Of a stretch of 64,000 bases of DNA, positions 8,580-17,401 are shown piece by piece. Position 1 is the first letter of the stretch, and each line of letters opens with the position of its first letter. The stretch is taken from the NCBI RefSeq assembly GCF_009674495.1, contig NZ_WKJN01000023.1:40934-104933 (forward strand). Reading direction: 5' to 3'. The stretch is from Duganella alba. GTDB taxonomy: Bacteria; Pseudomonadota; Gammaproteobacteria; Burkholderiales; Burkholderiaceae_D. The notes under the pieces are model-generated. The model was not told the origin of the DNA. It saw only the letters and a list, made by a program, of their open reading frames with translations, and did no database searches. Made by a program: the position numbers and the translations under genes.

Positions 8580-9818
8580 ATGTTCAGGAATTATCTGCTG
8601 ACCGCATGGAAAGTCTTCATGCGCCGCAAGCTGTTCACCGCCATCAACCTGCTGTGCATCGTGCTGACGCTGACGGTGCTGCTGGTGGTTACCGCCCTGC
8701 TGCAAAATGCCTTCTTCCCCACCGGCGTGGAAGGCAAGAGCGATCGCTTCGTGCAGATCCCGATGGCGGAATCGACGCATTCGACCAAACCAATCCGACG
8801 CACCAGCCCGCTGGGCTACCAGATCATCGACAAGTATCTGAAGCCGCTGCCCGGCGTGGAAGCCGTGGCCGCCAGCGCGCTGGCGGAATCGGTGTCGGTC
8901 TACCAGGACGGCCGCGTCAGCACCGTCGACCTGCGCTACACCGACGCGGAATACTGGAAGATCCTCGACTTCAAGCTGCTGGCCGGCCGCCTGTACAACC
9001 AGGACGATGTGGCCCAGGGCCGCTATGTCGCCGTGCTCAACCAGTCCACCGCGCGCAAGCTGTTTCCGGGCCAGCCCTACCTGGGCCAGAAATTCAGCGC
9101 TGGCGGCCAGCTGCTGACCGTCATCGGCGTGGTGGAAGACGCGGTGCAATTGAACGCCTATGCCGACGTCTGGGTGCCGCTGACCGCGCAACCGTCGAGC
9201 GACTACAAGACCAGGCAGTCCGGCGACTTCAGCGTCATGGTACTCGCCCACAGCGCCGCCGACGTGCCGGCAGTCAAGCAGGCGATTCTGCGCGCCGCCA
9301 AATCCGTGCAGTTTGACGACCCGGAAAGATTCAACATCATGAAATTCTGGGGCGACACCAAGCTGGAATTCTTCTCGCGCGCGCTGCTGAACAGCGATAC
9401 CGAGGATGCCGGCGCACCCAAGCTGATCGCCATCATCATCGGCCTGATGTTGCTGTTCATGGCGCTGCCGGCGCTGAACCTGGTCAACCTGAACGTCGGC
9501 CGCATCATGGAACGCAGCAGCGAGATCGGCGTGCGCCGCGCATTCGGCGCCACCACCGGCCAGCTGGTGGCCCAGCTGGTGCTGGAAAACGTGCTGCTGT
9601 GCCTGGTAGGCGGCGTCTGCGGCCTGCTGTGCGCCACCGGCGTCATCTGGTGGCTGGAAGGCTCGGGCCTGATCCCCTACCTGCACATCGATATCAATCT
9701 GCCGGTGTTTGGCTACAGCCTGCTGATCACGCTGGTGTTCGGCATCCTGTCCGGCCTGATCCCGGCCCTCAAAATGTCGCGCCTGGACCCGGTGCAAGCG
9801 CTGAAAGGAACCGCATAA
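8580..9818 (+). CDS. ABC transporter permease, MacB/FtsX type (first of two)
   Basis: A 412-residue permease. A first TM (about residues 20-42) is followed by a large periplasmic MacB_PCD domain to about 275. Three TMs of the FtsX domain follow, with the motif SSEIGVRRAFGATTGQLV near 312, ending in SRLDPVQALKG. This is the MacB/LolC topology. It overlaps the next permease by one base (TAATG), so the two are translationally coupled. The two differing permeases suggest a heterodimer in place of MacB's homodimer. Confidence 0.92.
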   Translation: MFRNYLLTAWKVFMRRKLFTAINLLCIVLTLTVLLVVTALLQNAFFPTGVEGKSDRFVQIPMAESTHSTKPIRRTSPLGYQIIDKYLKPLPGVEAVAASALAESVSVYQDGRVSTVDLRYTDAEYWKILDFKLLAGRLYNQDDVAQGRYVAVLNQSTARKLFPGQPYLGQKFSAGGQLLTVIGVVEDAVQLNAYADVWVPLTAQPSSDYKTRQSGDFSVMVLAHSAADVPAVKQAILRAAKSVQFDDPERFNIMKFWGDTKLEFFSRALLNSDTEDAGAPKLIAIIIGLMLLFMALPALNLVNLNVGRIMERSSEIGVRRAFGATTGQLVAQLVLENVLLCLVGGVCGLLCATGVIWWLEGSGLIPYLHIDINLPVFGYSLLITLVFGILSGLIPALKMSRLDPVQALKGTA

Positions 9819-11014
9819 TGCTGCGCCATCTGATGAAACTGATCTGGAAACGCAAGACGCGCAACATCATGCTGACGCTGGAAATCCTGCTGGCTTTCCT
9901 GGTGCTGTTCGCGATTGCCGCCTTTGGCGTGCGCAGCTACGAACTGTACAACCTGCCCACCGGCTTCGCATGGCGCGATCAATGGGCGGTGCGCATCCGC
10001 GCCACCGACCTGAAGAACGATGCCGCGCTGTTCGACCAGTACAAGCGCGCGCTGCTGGCGCTGCCCGAGGTGGAAAAGGTCGCCTTCACCTCCTTTCCCA
10101 ACTACACCATGTCGCGCTGGAGCGGCGACTACGCACTGCCCGATGGCAGCCACCGCCTGCAGGTGGACATCCTGAGCGTCACCGACGACTATTTCGCGAC
10201 GATGGATATGCATCTGCTGGCCGGCCGCTGGTTCTCCAGCATGGACGACGGCGCCGAGACCACGCCGGTGGTCATCAACCGGCGCCTGGCGGAAAAGCTG
10301 TTCCCCGGCAAATCCGCCGTCGACCAGGTGTATGTCGAGTCCAACGATCTGAGCAAGACCGCACCGCAGCGCTACCGCGTCACCGGCGTGATCGACGCCT
10401 TCCGTTCGCAGGGCGAATACATGGACCCGCATCCCTTCATGCTGCCGCGCACGGTGCCCGGCGTCGGCGCCGAAGCGCTGCCCACCATCGTGCTGAAGTT
10501 GAAGCCCGGCACGCCGCGCGCCTTTGAAAGCCGCCTCAGCGCCACGCTCAAGCAGGTGCGCGGCGACTGGGCCTACACCATCACGCCGCAGGCGGAGTCG
10601 CGCAAGGCGCTGCTGCGCCAGCAACTGCTGCCGCTGATTATCCTGTCGGTGATCGCCGCCTTCCTGCTGGTAATGGTGGCGTTTGGCCTGTTCGGCGTGC
10701 TGTGGCAAAACACCACGCAGCGCATTCCGGAAATCGGCCTGCGCCGCGCGCTGGGCGCCAGCGCCACGCATATCTACCGCCAGATCATCGCCGAGCAGCT
10801 GCTGCTGAGTTCCGGCGCGATGCTGATCGCGCTGGTGCTGCTGATCCAGCTGCCGCTGACCGGCGTCTTCGGCGAGAGCCTGAACTGGCCGGTGTTTGTC
10901 ACCGCCATGGCGCTATCGGCGGCTGTGATCTATCTGCTATCCTTGCTATGTTCGCTGTACCCCGGCTGGCGCGCCGCGCGCCTGAGTCCGACGCAAGCGC
11001 TGCACTATGAATAA
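9818..11014 (+). CDS. ABC transporter permease, MacB/FtsX type (second of two)
   Basis: A 398-residue paralogue of the preceding permease with the same layout: TM1 at about residues 17-38, a periplasmic MacB_PCD-like domain to about 260, then three TMs. The FtsX signature is PEIGLRRALGASATHIY and the C-terminus is ARLSPTQALHYE. The frame is open from 9599, but the ATG at 9818, overlapping the previous stop, gives the family N-terminus. It probably pairs with the other permease around two copies of the ATPase. Confidence 0.92.
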   Translation: MLRHLMKLIWKRKTRNIMLTLEILLAFLVLFAIAAFGVRSYELYNLPTGFAWRDQWAVRIRATDLKNDAALFDQYKRALLALPEVEKVAFTSFPNYTMSRWSGDYALPDGSHRLQVDILSVTDDYFATMDMHLLAGRWFSSMDDGAETTPVVINRRLAEKLFPGKSAVDQVYVESNDLSKTAPQRYRVTGVIDAFRSQGEYMDPHPFMLPRTVPGVGAEALPTIVLKLKPGTPRAFESRLSATLKQVRGDWAYTITPQAESRKALLRQQLLPLIILSVIAAFLLVMVAFGLFGVLWQNTTQRIPEIGLRRALGASATHIYRQIIAEQLLLSSGAMLIALVLLIQLPLTGVFGESLNWPVFVTAMALSAAVIYLLSLLCSLYPGWRAARLSPTQALHYE

Positions 11015-11017
11015 ATA

Positions 11018-12418
11018 ATGGACTCTACTCGCAAGCAACGCATTCTCATTGTCGACGACGACAGCGCGGTCCAGGTGTCGCTGGCCATGCTGCTGAAGCA
11101 GGCCGGCTACGACGCCGTGTGCGCCGACGGCCCCAAACAGGCCCTGGCCGCGCTGGCGCAGCAGCCCATCGACCTGGTCTTGCAGGACATGAACTTCTCG
11201 CTGCACACCAGCGGCGAGGAAGGCTTGCAGCTGCTGGCCGAACTGCGCCAGGCCCAGCCGGAGCTGCCGGTGCTGCTGATGACGGCCTGGGGCTCGATCG
11301 CGCTGGCGGTGCGCGGCATGCAGGCCGGCGCCGCCAACTTCTTCACCAAGCCGTGGGACAACACTCAACTGGCGGAATTGATACGCACCACGCTGGAGGC
11401 GGCCACGCCGGCGGAACGTGCGTCACGTCAGGCGCTCGATGCGCAGTTCGATTTCAGCGGCATCGTCGGCGAGCATCCGCGCCTGTTGAAGGTGCTGACC
11501 ACCATCGGCCAGGTCGCCAACACGCGCGCGCCGGTATTGGTCCTCGGCGAAAGCGGCAGCGGCAAGGAGCTGATCGCCGACGCCCTGCACCGCAACAGCC
11601 AGCGCGCCGGCAAGGCCATCGTCAAGATCAACATGGGCGCGATCACGCCGACCTTGTTTGAAAGCGAGATGTTCGGCCACGTGCGCGGCGCCTTCACCGA
11701 TGCCAGGACCGACCGCAAGGGCCACGTCGCCAGCGCCAACGAGGGCACGCTGTTCCTGGACGAGATCGGCGAACTGAATCGCTCCGACCAGGTCAAGCTG
11801 CTGCGCGTGCTGCAAGACCAGACTTATCAGCCGGTCGGCGCCAGCCGCAGCGAGAAGGCCGATGTGCGCGTGGTGTCGGCCACCAACCGCGAACTGGCCG
11901 AACTGGTCGCCAGCGGCGAGTTCCGCGAAGACCTGTTCTACCGCCTGAACCTGATCACCATCCGTTTGCCGCCATTGCGCGAGCGGCGCAGCGACATTCC
12001 GCTGCTGGCGCGGCACATCATCAGCGATGTGGCAGCCGGCTACGGCCTGCCGACGACCACAATTGCGCCGCAGGCGCTGGAGTGGCTCAGCGCGCAGCCA
12101 TGGCCGGGCAATATCCGCCAGCTCAAGCAAACGCTGGAGCGCACCCTGCTGCTGGTCGGCCGCAGCGAATTGCGTCAGGCCGACTTTGTCGCCGCCGAAC
12201 AGCATGAACACGGCGGCGCGCTGGGCACGCAGCGGCTCGGCGTCGACGGCATGACGCTGGAACAGGTGGAGCGCCACATGATCGCCCACGCGCTGGAGCA
12301 GCACCAAGGCAATATCTCGCGCGTGGCCAAGGCGCTGGGACTGAGCCGCACCGCGCTGTACCGCCGTCTTGAGCGGCACGGCCTCGGCGCGGCGCCGGAC
12401 AGCGAAACGCCGCCATGA
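11018..12418 (+). CDS. NtrC-family sigma-54 response regulator
   Basis: A 466-residue regulator. The receiver domain (1-125) has phosphoacceptor Asp57 in LVLQDMNF and acidic residues Asp13-Asp15. The AAA+ domain has Walker A GESGSGKE at 177-184, the sigma-54-contact loop GAFTDA at 224-229 (Gly-to-Asp variant of GAFTGA) and Walker B GTLFLDEIGE. The C-terminal Fis-type helix-turn-helix is GNISRVAKALGLSRTALYRRL. The receiver has a small insertion after Asp57 (FSLHTSGEEG). It should activate the sigma-54 promoter at 6621 that heads its own operon. The kinase gene overlaps its end by 4 bp. Confidence 0.95.
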   Translation: MDSTRKQRILIVDDDSAVQVSLAMLLKQAGYDAVCADGPKQALAALAQQPIDLVLQDMNFSLHTSGEEGLQLLAELRQAQPELPVLLMTAWGSIALAVRGMQAGAANFFTKPWDNTQLAELIRTTLEAATPAERASRQALDAQFDFSGIVGEHPRLLKVLTTIGQVANTRAPVLVLGESGSGKELIADALHRNSQRAGKAIVKINMGAITPTLFESEMFGHVRGAFTDARTDRKGHVASANEGTLFLDEIGELNRSDQVKLLRVLQDQTYQPVGASRSEKADVRVVSATNRELAELVASGEFREDLFYRLNLITIRLPPLRERRSDIPLLARHIISDVAAGYGLPTTTIAPQALEWLSAQPWPGNIRQLKQTLERTLLLVGRSELRQADFVAAEQHEHGGALGTQRLGVDGMTLEQVERHMIAHALEQHQGNISRVAKALGLSRTALYRRLERHGLGAAPDSETPP

Positions 12419-13746
12419 GCCTGCGCTGGCGCCTGTACGCCTACCTGATCGTCGCGCACCTGCTGTTCCTCGGCGTCACGGTCGTGCTGTTCCGCACCGA
12501 GCCGGCGCTGATGCTGGGCCTGGAAGCGCTGGTGCTGTTGAGCCTCGCGCTGGGCGTGCACCTGATCCGCCGCGCGCTGGAGCCGCTGGGCTACACGCGC
12601 CACTTCCACGATCTGCTGCAAGACCAGCACTACGCCGCCCGCCTGCAACACAGCAAGGACAAGGAATTGAACGAACTGGTCAAGCTGTTCAACACCATGC
12701 TGAACGCGCTGTACCAGGAGCGATTGCAGATCGGCGAGCAGCAAGGCTTTCTCGATCGCCTGCTGGAAGCGACACCCAGCGCCGTCATCGTGTTCGACTT
12801 CGACGGCCGCGTCAGCCTGCTGAACGCCAGCGCACAGGCGCTGCGCGGCCTGGCCGACGCCAAAGGCAAGGCGCTGCGCGACTGCCTGCCGGACGATAGC
12901 GGCCTGAGCCTGCTGGCGCAACTGGAAGCACTGCCGCTCGGCGATTCGCAGCTGCTGACCGACGCCGACGGCCGCCGCTATCGTGGCCAGCGCGGCCACT
13001 TCTACGACCGCGGCTTCGCCCGCCACTTCCTGCTGGTCGAGGAGCTGACCGAAGAGCTGGAAAGCTCGGAAAAAGCCACCTACGAAAAGCTGATCCGCGT
13101 GCTTGCGCACGAGGTCAACAACACCGTCGCCGCCACCGGTTCGGTGCTCGATTCGTTGCTGTACTACCGCAGCCAGCTGGCCGAGCGCGACAGCGACGAC
13201 TTCAGCACCGCCATCCTGGCCGTGCAGCGCCGCAATGCCAGCCTCGGCGAGTTCATCGAGCGCTTCACGCGGGTGGTCAAGATGCCGGCGCCGGAACTGC
13301 GTCCCAACGCCGTGCGCGACATCATGGACGACATCCTCTATCTGTACCGCGAGCAGTGCCGCAGCCGCGGCATCAGCATCGCCTGGCAGCGCTGCGACGA
13401 GGTGCCGGCCATCGCCATGGACCGCCACCTGATGGAACAGGCGCTGCTCAATGTGGTCAAGAATGCGATGGAGGCGGCGGAAGCCGGCCACGGCGACGAG
13501 CGCAGCATCGGCTTCGTGCTGGCCAAAGAGGAAAGCGGCGTGCGGCTGTCGGTGATCGACAGCGGCAACCTGCTGGGAGATGTGCCGGCGCGGCAGCTGT
13601 TCACGCCCTTTTTCACCACCAAGAAAGGCGGCCAGGGCATCGGCCTGCTATTCGTGCGCGAAGTGCTGAACCGGCACGGTTTCGCCTACCGGCTGGCGGC
13701 CACCGGCGATGGCGCGACCAGCTTCGACATCTGGCTGGCCGCGTAG
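12415..13746 (+). CDS. Sensor histidine kinase with two TMs and almost no periplasmic domain
   Basis: A 443-residue kinase, probable partner of the regulator just upstream (ATGA overlap). Two TMs at about residues 8-26 and 32-50 are joined by only a few residues (FRTEP), so there is no periplasmic sensor domain. A HAMP-like linker and a PAS-like segment (ATPSAVIVFDFDGRVSLLN, about 118-135) follow. The H-box is LAHEVNN with His232, and the ATPase domain has N (NVVKNAMEAAE), G1 (VIDSGN) and FFTTKKGGQGIGL. The minimal membrane part resembles intramembrane-sensing kinases, which read their ABC transporter. Confidence 0.93.
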   Translation: MSLRWRLYAYLIVAHLLFLGVTVVLFRTEPALMLGLEALVLLSLALGVHLIRRALEPLGYTRHFHDLLQDQHYAARLQHSKDKELNELVKLFNTMLNALYQERLQIGEQQGFLDRLLEATPSAVIVFDFDGRVSLLNASAQALRGLADAKGKALRDCLPDDSGLSLLAQLEALPLGDSQLLTDADGRRYRGQRGHFYDRGFARHFLLVEELTEELESSEKATYEKLIRVLAHEVNNTVAATGSVLDSLLYYRSQLAERDSDDFSTAILAVQRRNASLGEFIERFTRVVKMPAPELRPNAVRDIMDDILYLYREQCRSRGISIAWQRCDEVPAIAMDRHLMEQALLNVVKNAMEAAEAGHGDERSIGFVLAKEESGVRLSVIDSGNLLGDVPARQLFTPFFTTKKGGQGIGLLFVREVLNRHGFAYRLAATGDGATSFDIWLAA

Positions 13747-13752
13747 ACGCGC

Positions 13753-15474
13753 TTAGAACTCTTCCCAGTCATCGCTGCCGGCGGAGGCCGTCAGCCGTTT
13801 CTGCGGCGCGGCGCTGGCGGCGGCGCGCGGCGCGGTGGGCTTGAGGGGCTTCTGCGCCGGCTTGGCGGCCGCCGCCTTGCTGGGCGGCTTGGCGGACACC
13901 GGCGCCGTCGTGCGCTGCATGGCGTCCAGCCGGAACACGCTGACCACGCGTTCCAGATTGGCGGCCTGCTGCTGCATGGCTTCGGCGGCCGCAGCGGCCT
14001 CCTCCACCAGCGCCGCGTTCTGCTGCGTCACCGTGTCCATTTCGCTGACGGCCTGGTTGATCTGTTCGATGCCGGCGCTTTGCTCGTCGCCGGCGGTGGA
14101 AATCTCGGACATGATGTCGGTCACGCGGCGCACGCTGGTCACCACCTGCTCCATGGTCTGGCCGGCCTGCTCGACGAGCTTGCTGCCGATCTCCACCTTC
14201 TCCACCGAATCGCCGATCAGTTCCTTGATCTCCTTGGCGGCCGATGCCGAGCGCTGCGCCAGTGTGCGCACCTCGGACGCCACCACGGCAAAGCCACGGC
14301 CCTGCTCGCCGGCGCGCGCCGCCTCCACCGCCGCATTCAGCGCCAGGATATTGGTCTGGAACGCAATGCCGTCGATGACCGCGATGATGTCGACAATCTT
14401 GCGTGACGAATCGTTGATCGCGCCCATGGTGTCGACCACCTGCGACACCACCTGCCCGCCCTGCTGCGCCACCGCCGACGCCGACTGCGCCAGCTGGTTG
14501 GCCTGGCGCGCGTTGTCGTTGTTGGCGCGCACCGCGCTGGTCAGCTCCTCCATCGACGACGCCGTCTCTTCGAGCGAGCTGGCCTGCTGCTCGGTGCGGG
14601 CCGACAGATCCTGGTTGCCGCTGGCGATCTCGGTCGATGCCGAGGCGATGGTCTCGGTGCCGACGCGCACTTCCGCCACGATCCTGGCCAGCGCATCGCG
14701 CATCATCTTCATCGCATGCAGCATGCTGTGGCTGTCGTTGCCCTTGGTATCGACCACCACCGTCAGGTCGCCGGCGGCGATGCGGCCTGCGATCTCGGCC
14801 GCGTAATCCGGCTCGCCGCCCAGCTGGCGCAGCAGGCTGCGGGCGATGCGCGCCGCCGCCACCGCGCCGACCACGATCGCCAGGCCGCTCAGGACCAGCA
14901 TCAGCGTGCGCGCGCGCTGGTAGGCGGTGCTGGCTTCGGCCGCGTCGCTCTGGTTGGTCGCCTTTTGCAGGGCCGCGTATTCGTCCATGGCCTCCTGCCA
15001 GCGCTGGGTGGCCGGACCGGCCTGCTTCATCAGGATATTGGTGGCCTCCTCGTCCTTGTTGGCCAGCGCCAGCTCAAACACCTGGTCGTTGAGCGGCCGG
15101 GCGATCTTTTGCAGCCCGACGATGCGCTCGCGGATTTCCAGCCCCTTTTGCGTGGCCGGCATCCTGGCCAGTTGTTTGAGCGCGGCGTTGTAGCTGGCGC
15201 GCTCCTTGGTGACTTTTTCCAGTTCCGTGCGGATGGCGGCGTCATCGCTCAACAGCACCACCGAGCGCGATACCCGCGCCACGACATGCACCGCGTTCGA
15301 CATCTGGCCCACCATCTCGGTCTTGACCGCGTTTTCGTTGACGATGCGGCCCAGCTTGGCATGGATCGTGCTCATGTTGAACACGCCGAGTATCGCGACC
15401 AGCAGCAACAGTACCAGCACCAGGCCGAAGCCCAAGCCAAGCCGGGTACCGACTTTCATATTTGCGGATGCCAT
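13753..15474 (-). CDS. Methyl-accepting chemotaxis protein with C-terminal DWEEF tether
   Basis: A 573-residue chemoreceptor. TM1 is at about residues 10-32, a helical periplasmic domain at 33-188, TM2 at about 190-208, then HAMP and a signalling domain with tip IAFQTNILALNAAVEAARAG near 371. Unlike the other receptors here it carries a Pro/Ala/Lys-rich flexible tail of about 50 residues ending in DDWEEF. That fits the xWxxF pentapeptide that tethers CheR/CheB in enteric receptors. It is convergent with the sensor kinase (6 bp between stops) and divergent from the cystine transporter. Confidence 0.94.
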   Translation of the reverse strand: MASANMKVGTRLGLGFGLVLVLLLLVAILGVFNMSTIHAKLGRIVNENAVKTEMVGQMSNAVHVVARVSRSVVLLSDDAAIRTELEKVTKERASYNAALKQLARMPATQKGLEIRERIVGLQKIARPLNDQVFELALANKDEEATNILMKQAGPATQRWQEAMDEYAALQKATNQSDAAEASTAYQRARTLMLVLSGLAIVVGAVAAARIARSLLRQLGGEPDYAAEIAGRIAAGDLTVVVDTKGNDSHSMLHAMKMMRDALARIVAEVRVGTETIASASTEIASGNQDLSARTEQQASSLEETASSMEELTSAVRANNDNARQANQLAQSASAVAQQGGQVVSQVVDTMGAINDSSRKIVDIIAVIDGIAFQTNILALNAAVEAARAGEQGRGFAVVASEVRTLAQRSASAAKEIKELIGDSVEKVEIGSKLVEQAGQTMEQVVTSVRRVTDIMSEISTAGDEQSAGIEQINQAVSEMDTVTQQNAALVEEAAAAAEAMQQQAANLERVVSVFRLDAMQRTTAPVSAKPPSKAAAAKPAQKPLKPTAPRAAASAAPQKRLTASAGSDDWEEF

Positions 15475-15671
15475 GCGTAATCTCCCTCTGAATAATTAAA
15501 TAAATTGTACGTTACACGCTTCATGTAGTTTTATTTAATTTCCGATGGAAAACAATTTACAACAGCCTATATACAGAATTCGAATAGTTATATAGCCAAA
15601 TATTCGCTAACCGAGTTTTAAGCGCATATAAAATGCACGATCGGTGACAACAATGTAGCAAAGGGTAAGCA
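15475..15671. promoter_or_regulatory. AT-rich divergent promoter region
   Basis: These 197 bp between the divergent chemoreceptor and cystine-transporter genes are much more AT-rich than the rest of the window. A TATAAAAT at 15627-15634 could be the -10 of the transporter promoter; the -35 is not convincing. No clear operator dyad is seen. AAGGG precedes the transporter ATG. Confidence 0.4.
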
Positions 15672-17072
15672 ATGGCGATAAACGTGATCCTCAATCTGCT
15701 GGCGGCGCTGGCTCTGATCGGCCTGCTGTACGCGCAACAGCGCAAACATGGTTCCTTTTCGGTGCGCGTCTTCACCGGCATGGGGCTGGGCGTGCTGCTG
15801 GGCGCGGCCCTGCAAGCGATCTATGGCGCCGGCTCGGCCGAACTGAAGACCACCAGCGACTATCTGGACATCGTCGGCTCCGGCTACGTCAAGCTGCTGC
15901 AGATGATCATCATGCCGCTGATTATGGTGTCGATCATTTCCGCCATCCTCAAGCTGAAGGGTATCAATTCGCTGGGCAAGATCAGCGCGCTGACCATCGG
16001 CACGCTGATGGTCACCACGCTGGTCGCGGCCGCCATCGGCATCGTGATGGCCAAGGTGTTCCACCTGACCGCCGTCGGCCTGACCGCGTCGGCCGCCGAC
16101 ATCGCGCGCGGCGTCTACCTGCAAGGCAAGGTTGAAACGGCACAAGCCATTTCGCTGCCGAGCATGCTGTTGAGTTTTATTCCGGCCAATCCCTTCCTCG
16201 ACCTGACGGGCGGCCGCAAGACCTCCACCATCGCGGTGGTGATCTTCTCGGTGTTCATCGGCATCGCCGCCACCGGCATCCATGACAAGAAGCCGGAGAT
16301 CTTCGCCTCGTTCGAACACTTCATCCAGGTGGCGCACGCCATCGTGATGCGCATCGTCACGCTGGTGCTGCGCCTGACGCCGTATGGCGTGTTCGCACTG
16401 ATGGCGCAGGTGGTCTCGACCTCCAGCTACACCGACATCCTGCACCTGATCGACTTCGTGCTGGCCTCGTACAGCGCGCTGTTCCTGATGTTCCTGGTGC
16501 ACCTGCTGATCGTTTCCGGCCTCGGCCTCAATCCGCTGCGCTGGACCAAAAAAATCCTGCCGGTGCTGACCTTCGCCTTCACCTCGCGCAGCAGCGCCGG
16601 CGCCATTCCGATGAGCGTGCAGACGCAGAGCCAGCGCCTCGGCACGCCGGAAGGCATCGCCAACTTCGCCGCCTCGTTCGGCGCCACCATCGGCCAGAAC
16701 GGCTGCGCCGGCATCTACCCGGCCATGCTGGCGGTGATGATCGCGCCCACCGTCGGCATCGATCCGTTCACCCTCAGCTTCATCGCCCCGCTGCTGGCCA
16801 TCATCACCGTCGGTTCGGTGGGCGTGGCCGGCGTCGGCGGCGGCGCCACCTTTGCCGCGCTGATCGTGCTGTCGTCGATGAACCTGCCGGTGGCGCTGGC
16901 CGGCCTGCTGATCTCGATCGAACCGCTGATCGACATGGGCCGCACCGCGCTCAACGTCAGCGGCTCGATCACCGCCGGCGCGATCGCCAGCCGCGTGCTG
17001 GGCGAGACCGACCTGGCGGTGTTCAACAGCGACGCCGAACCCGCCATCGACAGCGAGCGCAAAGCCGCCTGA
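15672..17072 (+). CDS. tcyP: L-cystine/dicarboxylate:cation symporter family transporter (TcyP-like)
   Basis: A 466-residue dicarboxylate/amino acid:cation symporter. The closest pattern is the TcyP (YdjN) cystine transporters: an N-terminal TM, then QMIIMPLIMVSIISAI. The substrate and ion hairpin region has SRSSAGAIPMSVQTQ near 310 and the conserved NGCAGIYPAMLAVM, with VGVAGVGGGATFAAL (HP2) near 390. Length and about eight TMs plus two re-entrant loops fit. It would take up cystine, or possibly another amino acid, with a cation. It lies alone behind an AT-rich promoter region. Confidence 0.8.
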   Translation: MAINVILNLLAALALIGLLYAQQRKHGSFSVRVFTGMGLGVLLGAALQAIYGAGSAELKTTSDYLDIVGSGYVKLLQMIIMPLIMVSIISAILKLKGINSLGKISALTIGTLMVTTLVAAAIGIVMAKVFHLTAVGLTASAADIARGVYLQGKVETAQAISLPSMLLSFIPANPFLDLTGGRKTSTIAVVIFSVFIGIAATGIHDKKPEIFASFEHFIQVAHAIVMRIVTLVLRLTPYGVFALMAQVVSTSSYTDILHLIDFVLASYSALFLMFLVHLLIVSGLGLNPLRWTKKILPVLTFAFTSRSSAGAIPMSVQTQSQRLGTPEGIANFAASFGATIGQNGCAGIYPAMLAVMIAPTVGIDPFTLSFIAPLLAIITVGSVGVAGVGGGATFAALIVLSSMNLPVALAGLLISIEPLIDMGRTALNVSGSITAGAIASRVLGETDLAVFNSDAEPAIDSERKAA

Positions 17073-17084
17073 CCTGAACGGAAC

Positions 17085-17100
17085 CGCCGGCGCGCCGGCG
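17085..17100. terminator. GC-only palindrome after the cystine transporter gene
   Basis: A 16-bp perfect palindrome of C and G only lies 13 bp after the stop codon. It could form a hairpin and end the transcript, but no U-tract follows, so this is a weak call. Confidence 0.35.
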
Positions 17101-17109
17101 CGGTCTAAT

Positions 17110-17125
17110 CAATTCCATTGAATTG
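17110..17125. promoter_or_regulatory. Inverted repeat upstream of lipoprotein gene
   Basis: CAATTC-CATT-GAATTG forms a perfect 6-bp dyad immediately before the GAAAGGA ribosome-binding site of the small lipoprotein gene. It is AT-rich in a GC-rich region. It could be an operator or a small hairpin in the leader; there is no direct evidence for either. Confidence 0.4.
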
Positions 17126-17136
17126 AAAGGACCATC

Positions 17137-17349
17137 ATGACCACACTCCCCCTCCGTATCGCCCTGGGCGCGGCCGCGCTGGCCGCGCTGCTCGGCGGCT
17201 GCAACAAGCGCCCCACCGACCAGCCGGTCACGCCGGAAGCCACCACGCCGGCGCCGGCCACCACCCCCGCCACGCCAACGCCGGCCGACACGCCGCCACC
17301 GGCCACGCCGCCCAACCAGGCCGACAATCCGCCGCCGGCCAAAAAATAG
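17137..17349 (+). CDS. Small Pro/Thr-rich lipoprotein
   Basis: A 70-residue protein with a lipoprotein signal: positively charged start, hydrophobic core and lipobox LLGGC with the modified Cys at residue 22. The mature part is almost entirely Pro, Ala and Thr (repeated TPAPATTP-like units) and ends in a basic PAKK. Such a sequence would be an extended, unstructured tether on the membrane. It has a good ribosome-binding site and its own terminator. No conserved domain is recognised. Confidence 0.75.
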   Translation: MTTLPLRIALGAAALAALLGGCNKRPTDQPVTPEATTPAPATTPATPTPADTPPPATPPNQADNPPPAKK

Positions 17350-17357
17350 GCATGAAA

Positions 17358-17377
17358 AAAGGGCCCGAAGGCCCTTT
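17358..17377. terminator. Bidirectional intrinsic terminator
   Basis: AAAGGGCC and GGCCCTTT pair around a CGAA loop. Read on the minus strand the loop is TTCG and a run of six T follows, so it is a strong terminator for the FadL-type gene. On the plus strand it ends the small lipoprotein gene with a weaker T-rich tail. Confidence 0.85.
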
Positions 17378-17401
17378 CTTTGTCTGCTGCGTGCGGCTGA
17401 A

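Noticed and set aside
7845..9797. A 650-codon minus-strand open frame across the ABC operon
   Set aside because: Shadow of the ATPase and permease genes; composition dominated by His, Gln and Arg.
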